Shown here: positions 1 through 10,882 of the stretch, in pieces | Numbering within the stretch: position 1 is the stretch's first letter | Layout of the letters: the number at the start of each line of letters is the position of its first letter | DNA from: Periconia sp. R9002 | Taxonomy: Eukaryota > Ascomycota > Dothideomycetes > Pleosporales > Periconiaceae | NCBI GenBank assembly: GCA_023627715.1 | Contig: JAMAHW010000010.1 | Coordinates: 1 to 64,000, forward strand | DNA length: 64,000 bases | Reading direction: 5' to 3' | Notes under the pieces: model-generated | The model's input: the letters and a program-made list of their open reading frames with translations, nothing else | What the model was told of the DNA's origin: nothing | Database searches by the model: none | Position numbers and translations under genes: made by a program

Positions 1-1
1 T

Positions 2-830
2 ATAATTATAGCTATACTAGGAGTTAAATATAGTATAATAACGGCCTATTATCTATAAGTAGATAGATAGTTAGAATAAATAAACTAAATAGTTAAGTAA
101 TACTTAAGATATTACCTTAACTATAATTAGAATAACTAGGTAGCACTTTTACTAATAGCCTAGTTAGTATATAATAGCTTAAAGAATATAGTAATAGGAA
201 TTATACTATTCTTCGTAAACTATAGATTTAACCTAAACGTATATAATCTACCTAAGTATGTATATACTTAGATAGTAAATAGTAAGAAATTTATAGAAAG
301 AATTAAAAAAATCTATAATTAGTTATAACTAAATACTAAATTTCTTAATAAATAAATAGGAAAATACTATAATTAATACTATAAAGAGGGACCTAATTTT
401 AAAAGAGAAGAAAAAGTATAGTTAAGACGCTAAAATATTAAAAGTAAGTAACCTAGCCTAAAATTTAATTACGTAAAAATTAGCTTATATAAAATTACTA
501 AATAAATTATACTAGTTATATATAGATTAGAACTACTAAAAAATATAGAAATTTACTTAGTATTCTATATTTTACTTTTAAAAAAAGCACCTTAGAACGC
601 TAAACTAGTAGTATATAAATTAGATATCTATAGAGAATAAGATAAATAATAGAACGTAGATAAAATTATTAGATATAAGGTTTAAAATAGAAAAAGCTAC
701 TACCTAGTTAAATAGATAGGTACTAATAAGAAAGGAAAACTATAAGAAGATTTATAGAAACTAAAGAACAGCCTTAGCTACCCTAAAAAGCTAGAGGATT
801 TTTAGTCTACTCTATTAAATAAAGAAAACT
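2..830 (+). mobile_element. RIP-mutated Ty3/gypsy pol, integrase to chromodomain
   Basis: One reading frame (codons starting at position 2, 5, 8 and so on) can be followed to about 800 without a frameshift, broken only by TAA/TAG codons. Ignoring these stops it reads as the C-terminal half of a Ty3/gypsy polyprotein. Near 20-60 is LGVKYSIITAYYL, matching the integrase LLG...STAYHPQ segment. At 195-260 is FFVNYRFNLN, matching the PFFANYGF box. At 515-590 is YRLELLKNIEIYLVFYILLL, matching the YKLELP...HPVFHVSLL box. At 656-790 is a chromodomain-like VDKIIRYKV...SYYLVK*IG. Stops fall where the family has Gln or Trp (for instance VKW read as VK*), as expected from C-to-T RIP on both strands. RNase H, RT and gag would lie left of the window. 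The element cannot be active. Confidence 0.88.
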
Positions 831-1760
831 AGAGAATAATATAAAATCTTTACCTAGCTATAAATTAAGAGGAGTACTATTAGTAGTAGCGTTAGTAGTA
901 ACGTCTTAATTAAAGATTAGCTCTAAATCTACCTACTAACTAGTCTACTAAAGTTTAGCCTCTTTTTTATTTAATTCTACCTCTAAAGCGTAAGAATAAG
1001 TAATTAACTTTTTTTTAAAAAATACTTATTACTTTTTAAGGCGCTAAATTTTTATATAAGCCTCTACTAGCTTATCTAGAAGCTCCTCTTACGCCTTATA
1101 AGCTTTATTAAGCTAACGTTAAACTTTATCTTTTATATAGTTAATAAATTTTACTAATAGTAGTTAGTTAAGATATATATATTATATTTTTAGAAATAGA
1201 CTAACTTTTTAATAACGAGATATTAGTAGTACGATAAAAACTACGTATATTAATATAAATATATGCCTTATAAAATTTACTATCTCTAGAAGAAATAATA
1301 TAGGATAAACCTAACTAAGAGTAATAAAGATAAGGGAGTATTTTAGTCTTATAATAAAGTATTTTATTAGTAAGAAAAATATAGAATTTAACTTTTAAAA
1401 AAATAGTAAGAGAAACTATAATAAATAATAATACTCTAGAAATAGATATATAGGGCTATAGTACTATTATACTCTAATTTCTAGAACGGATAAACGTAGA
1501 AACTAAGTATAAGGAGGAGGATAGTATTATAGCTATACTTTATAGAATTACTCTTAGTACTTATAATAAGTATAATTTTAATAATAACTATAAGTAGTAT
1601 AAAGCTAATAAAGACTAGAATTTTAGGCCTAAAGTAGTCTATAATATAAATATGTAATAAAAAGATTACGTAACGTCTCTATAGCTCTATAACTATAGAG
1701 ATATAGAGCTATCTCTATAACTTTATTATAATAGAGTAATAGAGCTTAGGAAATTTATTA
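831..1760. repeat. AT-rich RIP-degraded DNA, probably 3' part and LTR of the gypsy element
   Basis: The stretch has the same extreme TA-dinucleotide richness as the pol remnant before it, and no decodable frame. By position it should hold the 3' end and 3' LTR of the Ty3/gypsy element, but I could not place LTR ends because the 5' LTR is outside the window. A 10-bp perfect inverted repeat (ATAGCTCTAT at 1681-1690, ATAGAGCTAT at 1703-1712) with further TCTATA repeats lies close to where the gypsy remnant gives way to the next element. Confidence 0.55.
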
Positions 1761-1849
1761 GTATATAGTAAGTATATATTATACTCTTTAGATAGTCTTT
1801 ATTATTAATTTAATCTTTTAACTAAAGAGCTACCCTACTTTTAATATCT

Positions 1850-2910
1850 ACTATTTAGAATCTATTACATAGTACTTATTAATAGTTATACACCCTACTA
1901 TTATCCTATAGTATTATACTTCTATTTACTCCCCTTACGCACTATCTAGTATCCTGCTTTAAGGCCTAAGTAGGACTCTAATAACTACTATATAAAGCTT
2001 TACTACTTTTTCTAATTAATAAATAAAAGTATTATTTATTACTATAATTAATTAAGAGCCTAAGTAAAGTATACACTAAAAGAGAACATCCTACTTAAAA
2101 AAAAATTTAAAAATATTAGTAGTAATTAAACCTTAGAATACTTTATAGGTAATATAACTATTTATAGTTATTATAAGTAATATACTCTAGCGTTTATTAT
2201 GTATAGAACTATAAGTAGTAGTATAAGAAGTATTACGTAAAGACTACTTTCTTTTTCTATCTATTATACGCTTATTGTAAGCTAACTTATTAATAGTAAC
2301 TACTTATTTAAGTAGCTATATCTTTTAGTAGAATCTCTATATACACTATAGAGCCTTACTATACTTTTTTATATACTTATTAATAATTTTACGCGTAAGA
2401 TTATACCTATTAAGTATCTTCTAGATAGTTATAATTAATAGTATTATATTAAATACCTCTTAAAGGTAGTCCTAAAGCTTATTTATATATATTATTAGCT
2501 AATAAGTAAATACTTCTACTATAGCTTATATAGAGCTTCTTAGTATATATAGAATTAATTATAAGCTTACTTATAAGCTCTTCTATAATTAATAATACTT
2601 TAGAATATTTTAGAATATATAGTAAAAAGAGGTATAGCTTACTATAGATATCTAGGTTAATATAAAAGCTCTAAATAGTTCTAGAATTAATACTAACCTC
2701 CCTTATAATACTCTTAGTAGGCTAGCCTATTAAAATACGTTATAAAATTAACTATATAAGTTACTTAAGTAGTTAATAATAATTACTTATTATAATATAT
2801 AGTTTACTAATAAATAGGTACTATATAAGTATATATACTACTTATAATATTACCCTACTATAACTATAACTTACTAAAATTACTCTACTATAACTACTAT
2901 TAATAAAGCG
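1850..2910 (-). mobile_element. RIP-mutated Tc1/mariner-like (DDE_3 type) transposase
   Basis: On the minus strand, in two frames joined by a shift near 2560, the AT-rich DNA still reads as a fungal Tc1/mariner-like transposase once RIP stops are ignored. The upstream part (about 2710-2570) gives IIREVSINSRTI, like the helix-turn-helix linker. The downstream part (about 2400-2110) gives ILNRYNLTRKIINKYIKK, then NKRIIDRKRK*S, then a segment like RWSILLAITINSYITY, ending in VF*GLITTNIF. These correspond in order to the LNR.LTRK.I, NEKTGDRKYGWSP, RWSILPA...DGYI and FQGSFTT blocks of this family. Terminal inverted repeats were not found. The family assignment rests on remembered motif order, so subfamily is open. 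Confidence 0.6.
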
Positions 2911-3042
2911 TTCTTAATAAAATAATTAGCGTAAAAAATAATTTATTTTTACTAGTATTTTATTACTAAAATAGCAATTTATCCTTTTTTTTACACTTGC
3001 GCGAGGAATAGGGGGGGGGGCATATTTTTACGAAAACCATAA

Positions 3043-4014
3043 TATGCCGCGTCGCTTGTCGAAGATGGCTTTTCGTGGCCCCATAACGGACGTAATAATG
3101 ATAAGGCCCACCCGCCCATCCATCCAGTCAATTTTGTCAATCCATCTACGCTCTCACATGAAGAGCAGCGTGTCCATGAATTTGTCGTTCGGCGTTTTCT
3201 AGCATGCTGTAGCAAAGATGCCCAAGGGTCAAAGACCGACATTAGTATTCTCTATGGACCAGAAACATTCACTGTTTCCGGCCTCGTGATATTAGAGCGT
3301 AACTATCTCGATGTCTATATCTACGATCGGTGGGGCAACCAAGAACTTCCCCCGTTTATCGAAGGCGAGGTCTTCGAGCCAACCGAAGCAATCCTCAGCG
3401 AGGGTAAAACGTCACCACCAGGTTATCTTACTGAACCAGACTTTCTTGCACTCATGGACGCGAATGGTATTGGCACGGATGCCACAATGGCCGACCATAT
3501 TGCCACAATCATAAAACGACAATACGGTCAAGCCAGAGCTCAGCCAAGACAAGCGCAGCGTGAAAACGCAGTGGGCCGTCGTGGTCGTGGCGGCAGGAAC
3601 AGCGGTTCTAGTCGAGGGAGCGCTACGGCAGGTGTCCGGGAATTCATACCTACCACTCTCGGGGTGGCCTTAGTGGAAGGTCACAAGAATATAGGGTTTG
3701 AGACGGATCTGACTAAGCCTTTTTTACGAAAGGAGGTGAGATAATGGCCATCATTGATTGATATCTATCGCAGGCTAGCGACTAATCACACGCGTAGATG
3801 GAGCTGAAGATGAAGGCGATATGTAAAAAACAAACAACAAAGGCTCAGGTCGTAAACGAAACCGTGGAGCAGTATCGAGAGGTCTATGCACTTACACGGC
3901 TACATATAGATATTATTCGTGCGGTAAGTACCACAGTCTCAAACGTACATATAGTACTTTCAGCTAATAGAATTGCAGGCTTTTCAGAAGTATATCTTTG
4001 GTCAAATACAGTGA
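3043..4014 (+). pseudogene. TOP3: DNA topoisomerase III, 3' part only (5' half missing)
   Basis: The C-terminal part of a eukaryotic type IA topoisomerase (Top3, partner of Sgs1/Rmi1 in dissolving recombination intermediates). Homology begins abruptly at about 3043 (YAASLVEDGF, then GRNNDKAHPPIHP) and continues through RRFLACCSKDAQG, the GYLTEP...NGIGTDATMADHI block and FLRKE. Joining exon 3043-3735 to 3798-3923 and 3979-4014 removes two introns of 62 and 55 nt with phase-0 GT/AG sites, and restores MELKMKAIC and VNETVEQYREVY, ending at TGA 4012-4014. No stop or frameshift was seen in the exons. The Toprim domain and the active-site Tyr region (family GxxSYPRTE) are absent: the DNA to the left is RIP-mutated transposon. 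Either the gene is truncated, or transposons split it and the 5' half lies outside the window. A Gly/Arg/Ser-rich insert (about 3570-3640) interrupts the domain. Confidence 0.88.
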
Positions 4015-6107
4015 ACATTGTCTACCTCATCATCAAACGGTATCAGTAAGCACGCATTTAGATACTGTCGTAAAAGGTGATGAATCGGTGATCTGCACGG
4101 CATGGAAGCGCCCGTCTTGATAGCACCAAATTCTTGATTTGTTGGGTATGAGTTCTGCTTGAGAAGCATACACCATGTCAAGCCAACTACCCTTTGCCAC
4201 GTTGGATACCATTTTTTGTCATCTTATTTTAGCAGTCGATACAATACCCCCATGGTTATTTTTATTAACTTACAGGTATGGGAAGCCTGCATTGGGTACT
4301 ACATTGCGAGTATAAGACCGGCATAAAAGACGAAGCGGTGATAGTGCGATGGAGTATAGAGTATAGTGTACTTATTTCAGTGTGGTTTTATGTTTTCCTG
4401 GAAGTTTGTCTATACTTGGAAGATAACTTCTTTTCCCTCTTCGCTTATCTCCGTTAGGGATTGGACGCATTATTATATTTACTGGTCAACGGGCGTCCGT
4501 TGAAATCGTGAAGTGGTGGATATAATGAGTTTGTATGAGAAGGTAATGTGTTATTCACCAATCTATGTTGATTTCATTGTCGGCGAGCAACTGCTGTGGA
4601 CTGGCTTTTAAGATTGCACAGTTCGACGGCGACAAACCTTGAACGATAGAATTCCGAAACCTCATCATTCAAACCCCAAGACAATCAAACAGAAGACGAG
4701 AAGAACATCGAAATCAACTAAAATCTGAAGTCAAATACACATCCCACAGTGTAGAAACCTCTCGTCAGCAGCATGATAAACCAAACATGACATTTGAAAC
4801 GAAGAGGACCGTATCAAGAGGAGATAGGTACTGAAGCGGTATCACAACCCCCAATAGGAAATAGCTAAGCCGTACCTACCATAGTGTACCAAGACACAAA
4901 CCGATTACAACTTGGGCAAAAAGAGATAGAAAGTCTACCGAGTCGGCGGCCATCAGGACCGAAACCAAAAAGTCCATCTCAGAAGTCTACACGGACTAGC
5001 TAGCCAGGGGCACATTGACAAGTTGAGCCCCGCGCGCGAGCCAAATCAGGAATGCGATGTGCCATGCAATGCACCACAAGATGCAGACCGACCTCGTGCC
5101 ATCACCCACTCGCCGCCACATCTCACGGCCGATCGTTTCATCAACCTCACCCCAACGTCCCGAAGGAGTAAAACACAGCGAACGCGCTTGTCACTGCTCT
5201 TTTTCTGCCCACCCCATCTTGACTGAATCGTAGTATACTAGAGGGATCCGCCCCGCTTCCGCCCCGCGCGCGCGCGAACGACCCCCACAAAGTGGATGAT
5301 GTTCTGTTGGTCGTGGTGATGTTGTTCTAGATCTTGCCGTTTTTCGATGGACGGCGGGTTTAGATTAAGGGGCGGGTGGGGTCGGTGCGTTCTGCGTGGT
5401 CGTTAGGTTTCGCGTGCGTGTGTGCGTGCGCGAATCCCTTCCCTTCATCGTTTTTCCCTTGCATACACCTCTTCACATCACGCACGTCACTTCACTTCTA
5501 TTTTGGGGGCCCTTTTTTGCCTCGTCTTCCAACGCCACGCCACCCCTCTCTCCCCGCTCGCTGCTCTGCTCTGAGCGCGCCTTGTCCTTCTCTTCCTCAA
5601 TCATCCGTCTTCGCTTCAGGTTCGTTCCTAGGATTTTGCTCTCCTACAGGAAGGGGGGAAAGAGGAGCGTGTGGGTAGCCCCTGTGTGCACCACATAAAA
5701 TCGCCGACGACCGGATAACCATTCTTACGAACGGACCTTCGCACGTCTACGGAGGAGAGGGTCGGACCAAGACAAGGAGAAAGAGAAGAAGAGAAGATAA
5801 GAGTCAGGCAAGGACAATGACTGTTGCTGCGTTCAGTGGTGTTACGCTGCTGCGGACGACGGAGCAAAAGAGTACTGCTTCATCCTCCTCTGCTAAAGGA
5901 CTCCCTATAAGCTAGACCCTCTGGCTAGCCAGTTACTTCGATATATACAACGTCACGCACGTACTACGTACCCATCGTACCGTATTATACCACACCCTAT
6001 TGCGCCGTAATCGGTAATACTCCCTCGATCGTCTATATTCGCGAATCCACCACCAAGCTATTTCCCTCAGGGACAAAGAAGAGGAGGGAGAGAGAAAGTT
6101 AAACACA
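4015..6107. other. Intergenic, no gene recognised
   Basis: The DNA has normal base composition, in contrast to the AT-rich block. Short open frames (for example 5023-5226 and 5376-5698) overlap each other and show no domain or codon pattern I trust. A CG-rich patch (alternating CGCGCG near 5262-5275) and pyrimidine-rich DNA from 5440 to 5620 fit a promoter and 5' leader for the F-box gene that starts at 6108. Confidence 0.5.
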
Positions 6108-7707
6108 ATGGATCGATTCCGCAGAGTTGGCAGTGTACCAGGGGTCTCGATGACGGCGAGTAACAGCAGTGGTGGTAGTAGCAGCTCTGGGAGTGGAAGA
6201 AGAGAAGGAAGGAAGGCCAGAGGGAGAAGTGCTACGATGATGGTGCCGATAGCACAACAATCACCACCCCAACAACAAGCTGCGAGGAAGAAGAGACAGA
6301 GTTTAGGAAGAGCAGCAGAGAGCTTCCAGAGCATGCTGGTCGCATCGTTCCGGAGCGTCAGGAAGAAAGGGGGTGGGGAGCGGTTGTTGGGCGAGAGGTA
6401 ACATCTACCCCCCTTCCCCTTTATCAACTATTCCTATTCATCTTCCTCCGTGCCTCCAAGAAGGCGAACAGATCATACAAAGCGATCATCTCTATCCTCC
6501 CCCTGCGTATCTATATGGGCAACACAGCTAACTCCCCACCAGCCCCTTCCTCACAGCCCTAATCAAGCTCCCCCGCGAACTCCACATCCAAATCCTCTCC
6601 TCGCTCTGCCTCGCGGACCTCCTTTCCCTGCGCCTCACCTCGCGGACCCTCTTCGACCTCGTCTCCTCATGCGGACCAGCGCTAGTCCGCCACTGGGTGC
6701 GGTTCAAAATGGGAACCCTCCACACACGCCTGTATCCACCACCACGACCCAACGAAGCCGACCTCCCCTACCTCCTTGCGATGCGACGCCGGCACATCGC
6801 GTCGGTGCGCCTGACGCGCGAGCTCGCGCGGTTCGTGCTCAACGACACGCTGCGCCACACGAGCGAGCGGCAGCGCCAGATGTGGGCGAGCGTCTACGAG
6901 AAGATGATCCCGCTCGTCTTCGGCGTGGGCTACTTCCTCGAGGAGCACCGCCGCGCCATCCTTGAACGCGATCTTGGTCGCATCCGCCCCCGCTCGCACA
7001 TTGGCTACGACATCTGCACGGCGCCCGCGAGCGGCAGCATGATGGATGCCGAGCGCCGCATCCTCTCGCGCCTCGACCCTCCTCTGCGACTTCAGTTCTT
7101 CTACATGTACTGCTTCATCCTGCAGGTCCTGACGCGCAAGCTGCGGCCGCCGACGTACGCTGGGTCAGTGGAAAAGGTGCTGCGCGGGTGGCACGCGAAG
7201 CCCGCGTGCGCCGAGGACGTCGCGTTTGTGCTGGTGCTGGGCGGGGTTGGGCAGATTGCGAAGCTGCTGGCGTGCCGCAGCTTCAGCGAGCGCAGGCGTC
7301 TGCTGCACGTCTTCACCACGCGCATGTCGCCGCACGAGAGCAGTAGCTGGCGCAAGCACTGGCGCGATGTCGGCGTCACGTCGCCCGCCCTGCTCGACGA
7401 CATCCCCTGCAGCACGATCCGCATCACGCAGCTCGATCAGATCTGGGAGCCCCTCGTCCAGCAGGGCATGAGCGCCGACCGCGGCGAGTTCACCGCCAAG
7501 GAGAAGCAGAGGTTTAGAGAGGTCATGGCGAGTCGTGGGTTTCTGAACGAGGTTATGGGGTATGATATTTTGAGGGGGCGGCCGGCGGTTGGGGACGACG
7601 ATGAAGAGGAGGTGGAAGTGGAAATGGACGGCGGGGATGGGCACCACGGTAGGGAAGGGGGTATTCCGGAGGAAGACGAGTTGGATGGGGGAGGTGTGTT
7701 TTGGTGA
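6108..7707 (+). CDS. F-box domain protein
   Basis: Two exons, 6108-6397 and 6543-7707, joined by a 145-nt intron. GTAACA follows the AG at 6396-6397, and CTAAC lies just before the acceptor CCACCAG at 6542. The phases agree and give 484 aa. The first about 96 residues are a basic, Ser/Gly/Gln-rich low-complexity tail. An F-box follows at about residues 103-145 (LIKLPRELHIQILSSL...LADLLSLRLTSRTLFDLV), the motif that binds Skp1 and makes the protein a likely substrate adaptor of an SCF ubiquitin ligase. The rest is alpha-helical and charged, with no WD40 or LRR repeats visible, so the substrate is unknown. The C-terminus is strongly acidic. The exon between about 6750 and 7500 is much richer in G+C than its surroundings, with many C/G third positions. 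The start ATG is preceded by A-rich leader (TTAAACACA). Confidence 0.82.
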
Positions 7708-8013
7708 GATGCATCTAGATCTACATACTATGGATGGACATCTTTGCATGTGTTGGTGTTACCATACATACAGCATGTACATACCATGTAGATGCTGATG
7801 CTGTACCACTGTACGTACACACACAGGCACTTTTGGTATGGATACATTCCGCTACGCGGTTCCCCAGATGCATGTGTCACCATGACTATTTGCCTTTACA
7901 TATCATATCATATGTACCCATGTACGTACATGTCATACGACTTACCTCCATCCCAGCACATGTTACAACTACACATGTGTTACACCCACATTCATGATTC
8001 TAGCACATGCAAA

Positions 8014-8194
8014 ATGCATTGCATTGCATGTATGCATGCCATCTGCAGCAGCAAAAGATCTAGATATATCAATCCATGTGTACCTACCTAGGAGACCGAC
8101 CCTCACGTGCAAGTGAAGACTTTTGGATTTTCTCCAGTGCCGTTAGTGCTTAGTGCGTACGGGTCTTTCTTCATGCATTGCATGCAGGCATGCG
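8014..8194. repeat. Clustered GCATGC/TGCATTGCATGCA palindromes
   Basis: Two related palindromic tracts, 8014-8040 and 8172-8194, are built from overlapping ATGCAT, TGCATTGCA and GCATGC words. Similar tracts recur near 14314-14335 and 16622-16643 in other intergenic spacers of this window. They are short and self-complementary, and no function is evident. Confidence 0.5.
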
Positions 8195-9905
8195 GGTAAT
8201 CAAGGTAGTCTTTCCCCTTTCTCTTGCTCGTGAAACACACCTCTTTTTCAGAAATTTCGAGGCTGGCTTGTGAGGTGCATGGCAGGCGCACGAGACGGGT
8301 TAGAAAACCAGCGGACAGGCTGCAAAACTAAAGCGGTCACGGCAGTTAAGAAAAGCATTAATAATGATATTGAGGCTGGCTGGTGGGCGCGTGTGTGGAG
8401 GTGGTCGTGGGTCCTCCTGCAAATAGTTACACATATGCGCCCAGAATCGGCCAAAACCACCATCGTGTGTGTGGTCTGCAAGTGCCGTCTGTCTCCTGTC
8501 TTGTACTTCTGCATGTGCGTACACGCAACATGCGCAGGGAATATAATTGGGGGTACTTTTCTCTTTTTGCAAAAGCCTGCGGGGGGGCTTAGGAAAAATC
8601 AGGTCACACGAATAACAAAATTCCAATTCTTCCGAAAAGGAGTCCGGACCGCTGTCCGCAGCGACGACACGGATTGCAAAGCTCCACCGGCAGTAGAGGC
8701 CAAATATGGAGTCAGGCACGCAGAGCAGAGCATGGCAACAATTTGTACGGTTACCCCATATTTTACCGCATTGCCGGTAGACGTCGTGTGTGTGCCACTG
8801 TGGTGTGGCTGAGAGGGTGGACAGTGCTTCTGTCTGTGTGTAGAAAAGGTACACGTGTTGAAGAGCAGGGTAGTGTTCATCAAAGACCCTGCAGCGGTTG
8901 CAATTGGTATTGTCTGGAATACACCTCGGCCTCGGCTTGAGAAGTGGAATCGATGATCCATCGCTCTATACCCATAGGGCCCACTTGGCGAGGTCAGAAA
9001 CTGGAAAGCATTGCGCATTCACCAACCACCGACTCCTTCGAGAAGGACGCGAAGGAAGTGGAGCGCGGGTTGCAGGTGCTGGTTGGTTAAAGGTGCAAGA
9101 GGAAGTCGGGACGACGGCCATTTGTAGAGGCGGCATTTGGTAATGGCTCTCCACTCTTTTACTTTGACGCGGGCTAGAAACATGCGTATGCCTGTCATTG
9201 CAAATCCATCAATAATGGTAGGCATAGTGCAGCTGCAAGCAAGAACCAGAAGCCCGAGTTGCGGCCATGGAGCGAGCGAACCGTGGCTGTGGAGAAGCAT
9301 CCAGCAACTACAAGAATAGATGGGGCAAAAACAAGGTCGGGGAAAAAGTGTACAGCCGGCCGAGACATGGAGAGCAAAAAAAGTTTTTCTCGTCTCGTGT
9401 TGTCTCGTCTTCAGCCAGGTATGTGGTCAGTGTGGCCTTGCAAGAGGTACAGTACGTTGGGGTTTTGGGTGTTTTGGGCCGGCCGGCCAGATTGATGCTT
9501 GCTGGATGCGGTAGGGAGATGAGATGGAATGACGTTGATCCAGGTCGTATTTGACCTCAGCGGCTCAGGGGAGTGATGTGCCACCAGATCGAGTATTGAA
9601 GTCCTCAGCAACGGTCGATTCCGACTGCTTTGGAGAGTAGCGCTGCGTCATTATTGGCCCATCCCTGCCCTACTCGTCCTTGCAAAGTTTAACGAGGGGT
9701 GCCGTTTCTGCTGTGCAAGCCAGGCTCCATGCTGGGATGCCCAAGTACCGGTCGCGGCATCCTCTGCGCCCGTCTCGTGCTAATTAACTCTGCTTGGTAC
9801 TAGTAGTAGTTGCAGGCTGTATGGTAGGCCAATCCTGCTGCGTGCAAGTGAGGTCTGTACAGAGTGAGGAGGCAAGTTATCCACGGTGGGATGTATCAAA
9901 GGATG

Positions 9906-9955
9906 GTGATGATGATGATGATGATGAGCAATGAGCAATGAGTGATGGTGATGAT
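9906..9955. repeat. GAT/ATGAGCA microsatellite
   Basis: An imperfect trinucleotide run of GAT is followed by GAGCAAT repeats and then GATGGTGAT. It is a simple-sequence repeat in intergenic DNA. Confidence 0.8.
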
Positions 9956-10882
9956 ATCACATGTCAATCCCCCGGGGGAAAGGGATACGCAGCTGAGCTG
10001 CAGGCACGACAAAGTATAGCTAGGCCGTGTGACGGTGGGTGTGTAGGATGGTGATTAAAATTAATCTGGAAAAAGCACCACGGGCCAGAGCAGCAAGAGG
10101 AACAAAAGGATGGTTCGCGATGTATCCTGGGTGGTGGCGCTGGGATGGAAGGGCAGAGGAACAAAAAAGAAGGCCCCGCCGCGCCCGCCAATGCGGCCTG
10201 CACTTATTTTGACACTATTACTCGCCGACTTAGCGCACCTGTGGGCTGCATTGGTGCAGCAATCGACCGGTAGCCCTACGGCCAATCAGCGCCGCCGCGA
10301 TATAGCGGTGTAATGGCTACACTTGCGCCCCATACATGGCCCATGGCTTCAAATCCCCCCCCTCCCGCTGCCAAACTCTCGCTGTGACTGATTCGCTTTC
10401 TGTTGCCCTTCTCTCTACCTGCTCCAAATCTCTCTGTGCCGACAAGACGAGACGAGACGAGACAACATCTCCTCTGCGTGCAATACTTGTACGCCTCTAC
10501 AGCCACCCGAGAGATCCATTGTTCCCCAGACCTCCCGCCATCCCACCATCGCGCCGCCGAACCCAACAACACCACCACTACCACCGCTCTCGCTGCTCCC
10601 CCGCTGCGCACGCGACATTGCCACCCTCCTCCAGCGCCTCCTTTGCGCCCATACCTGGCCACCGTTAGTCGTGCCTCACCACTCACAGCCTCAACCCTCA
10701 CCACACCTGAGCATTCCGCCGCGCTCCCGTCGCCAACTCCACTACACCCCTCTGAGTAGAGCAGGGGCTCAACATCCATCCCGTCCTAGTCAGCTGAGCC
10801 CCCCAAACCTATCCGACCCACCACACTCTCTTGCCCTCTAGAGCACCATGTCGCCGTAGACATCACATACGACGTAACCAAC

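Larger units (their letters stand above)
7708..10882. other. Long intergenic region between F-box gene and LST7
   Basis: About 3.2 kb in which overlapping open frames on both strands (for example 8270-8812 on + and 8300-8854 on -) are mutually exclusive and show no known domain. From 7740 to 8190 the DNA is full of short palindromes (ACATGTAC, TGCATGCA). A GAT microsatellite lies at 9906-9955. From about 10330 to 10880 it is C-rich and pyrimidine-rich with a CCAAT box (10281-10285), consistent with promoter and 5' leader of LST7. Confidence 0.5.

Noticed and set aside
8270..8854. Two overlapping open frames of 180 (+) and 184 (-) codons
   Set aside because: They occupy the same DNA on opposite strands, have no domain, no splice partners and low-complexity, Cys/His-scattered translations. 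Chance frames in intergenic DNA are more likely.
10276..10779. 167-codon minus-strand frame and overlapping + frames before LST7
   Set aside because: The + strand is C-rich leader and the minus frame is Gly/Arg/Val-rich as a consequence of that composition. No homology is recognisable.
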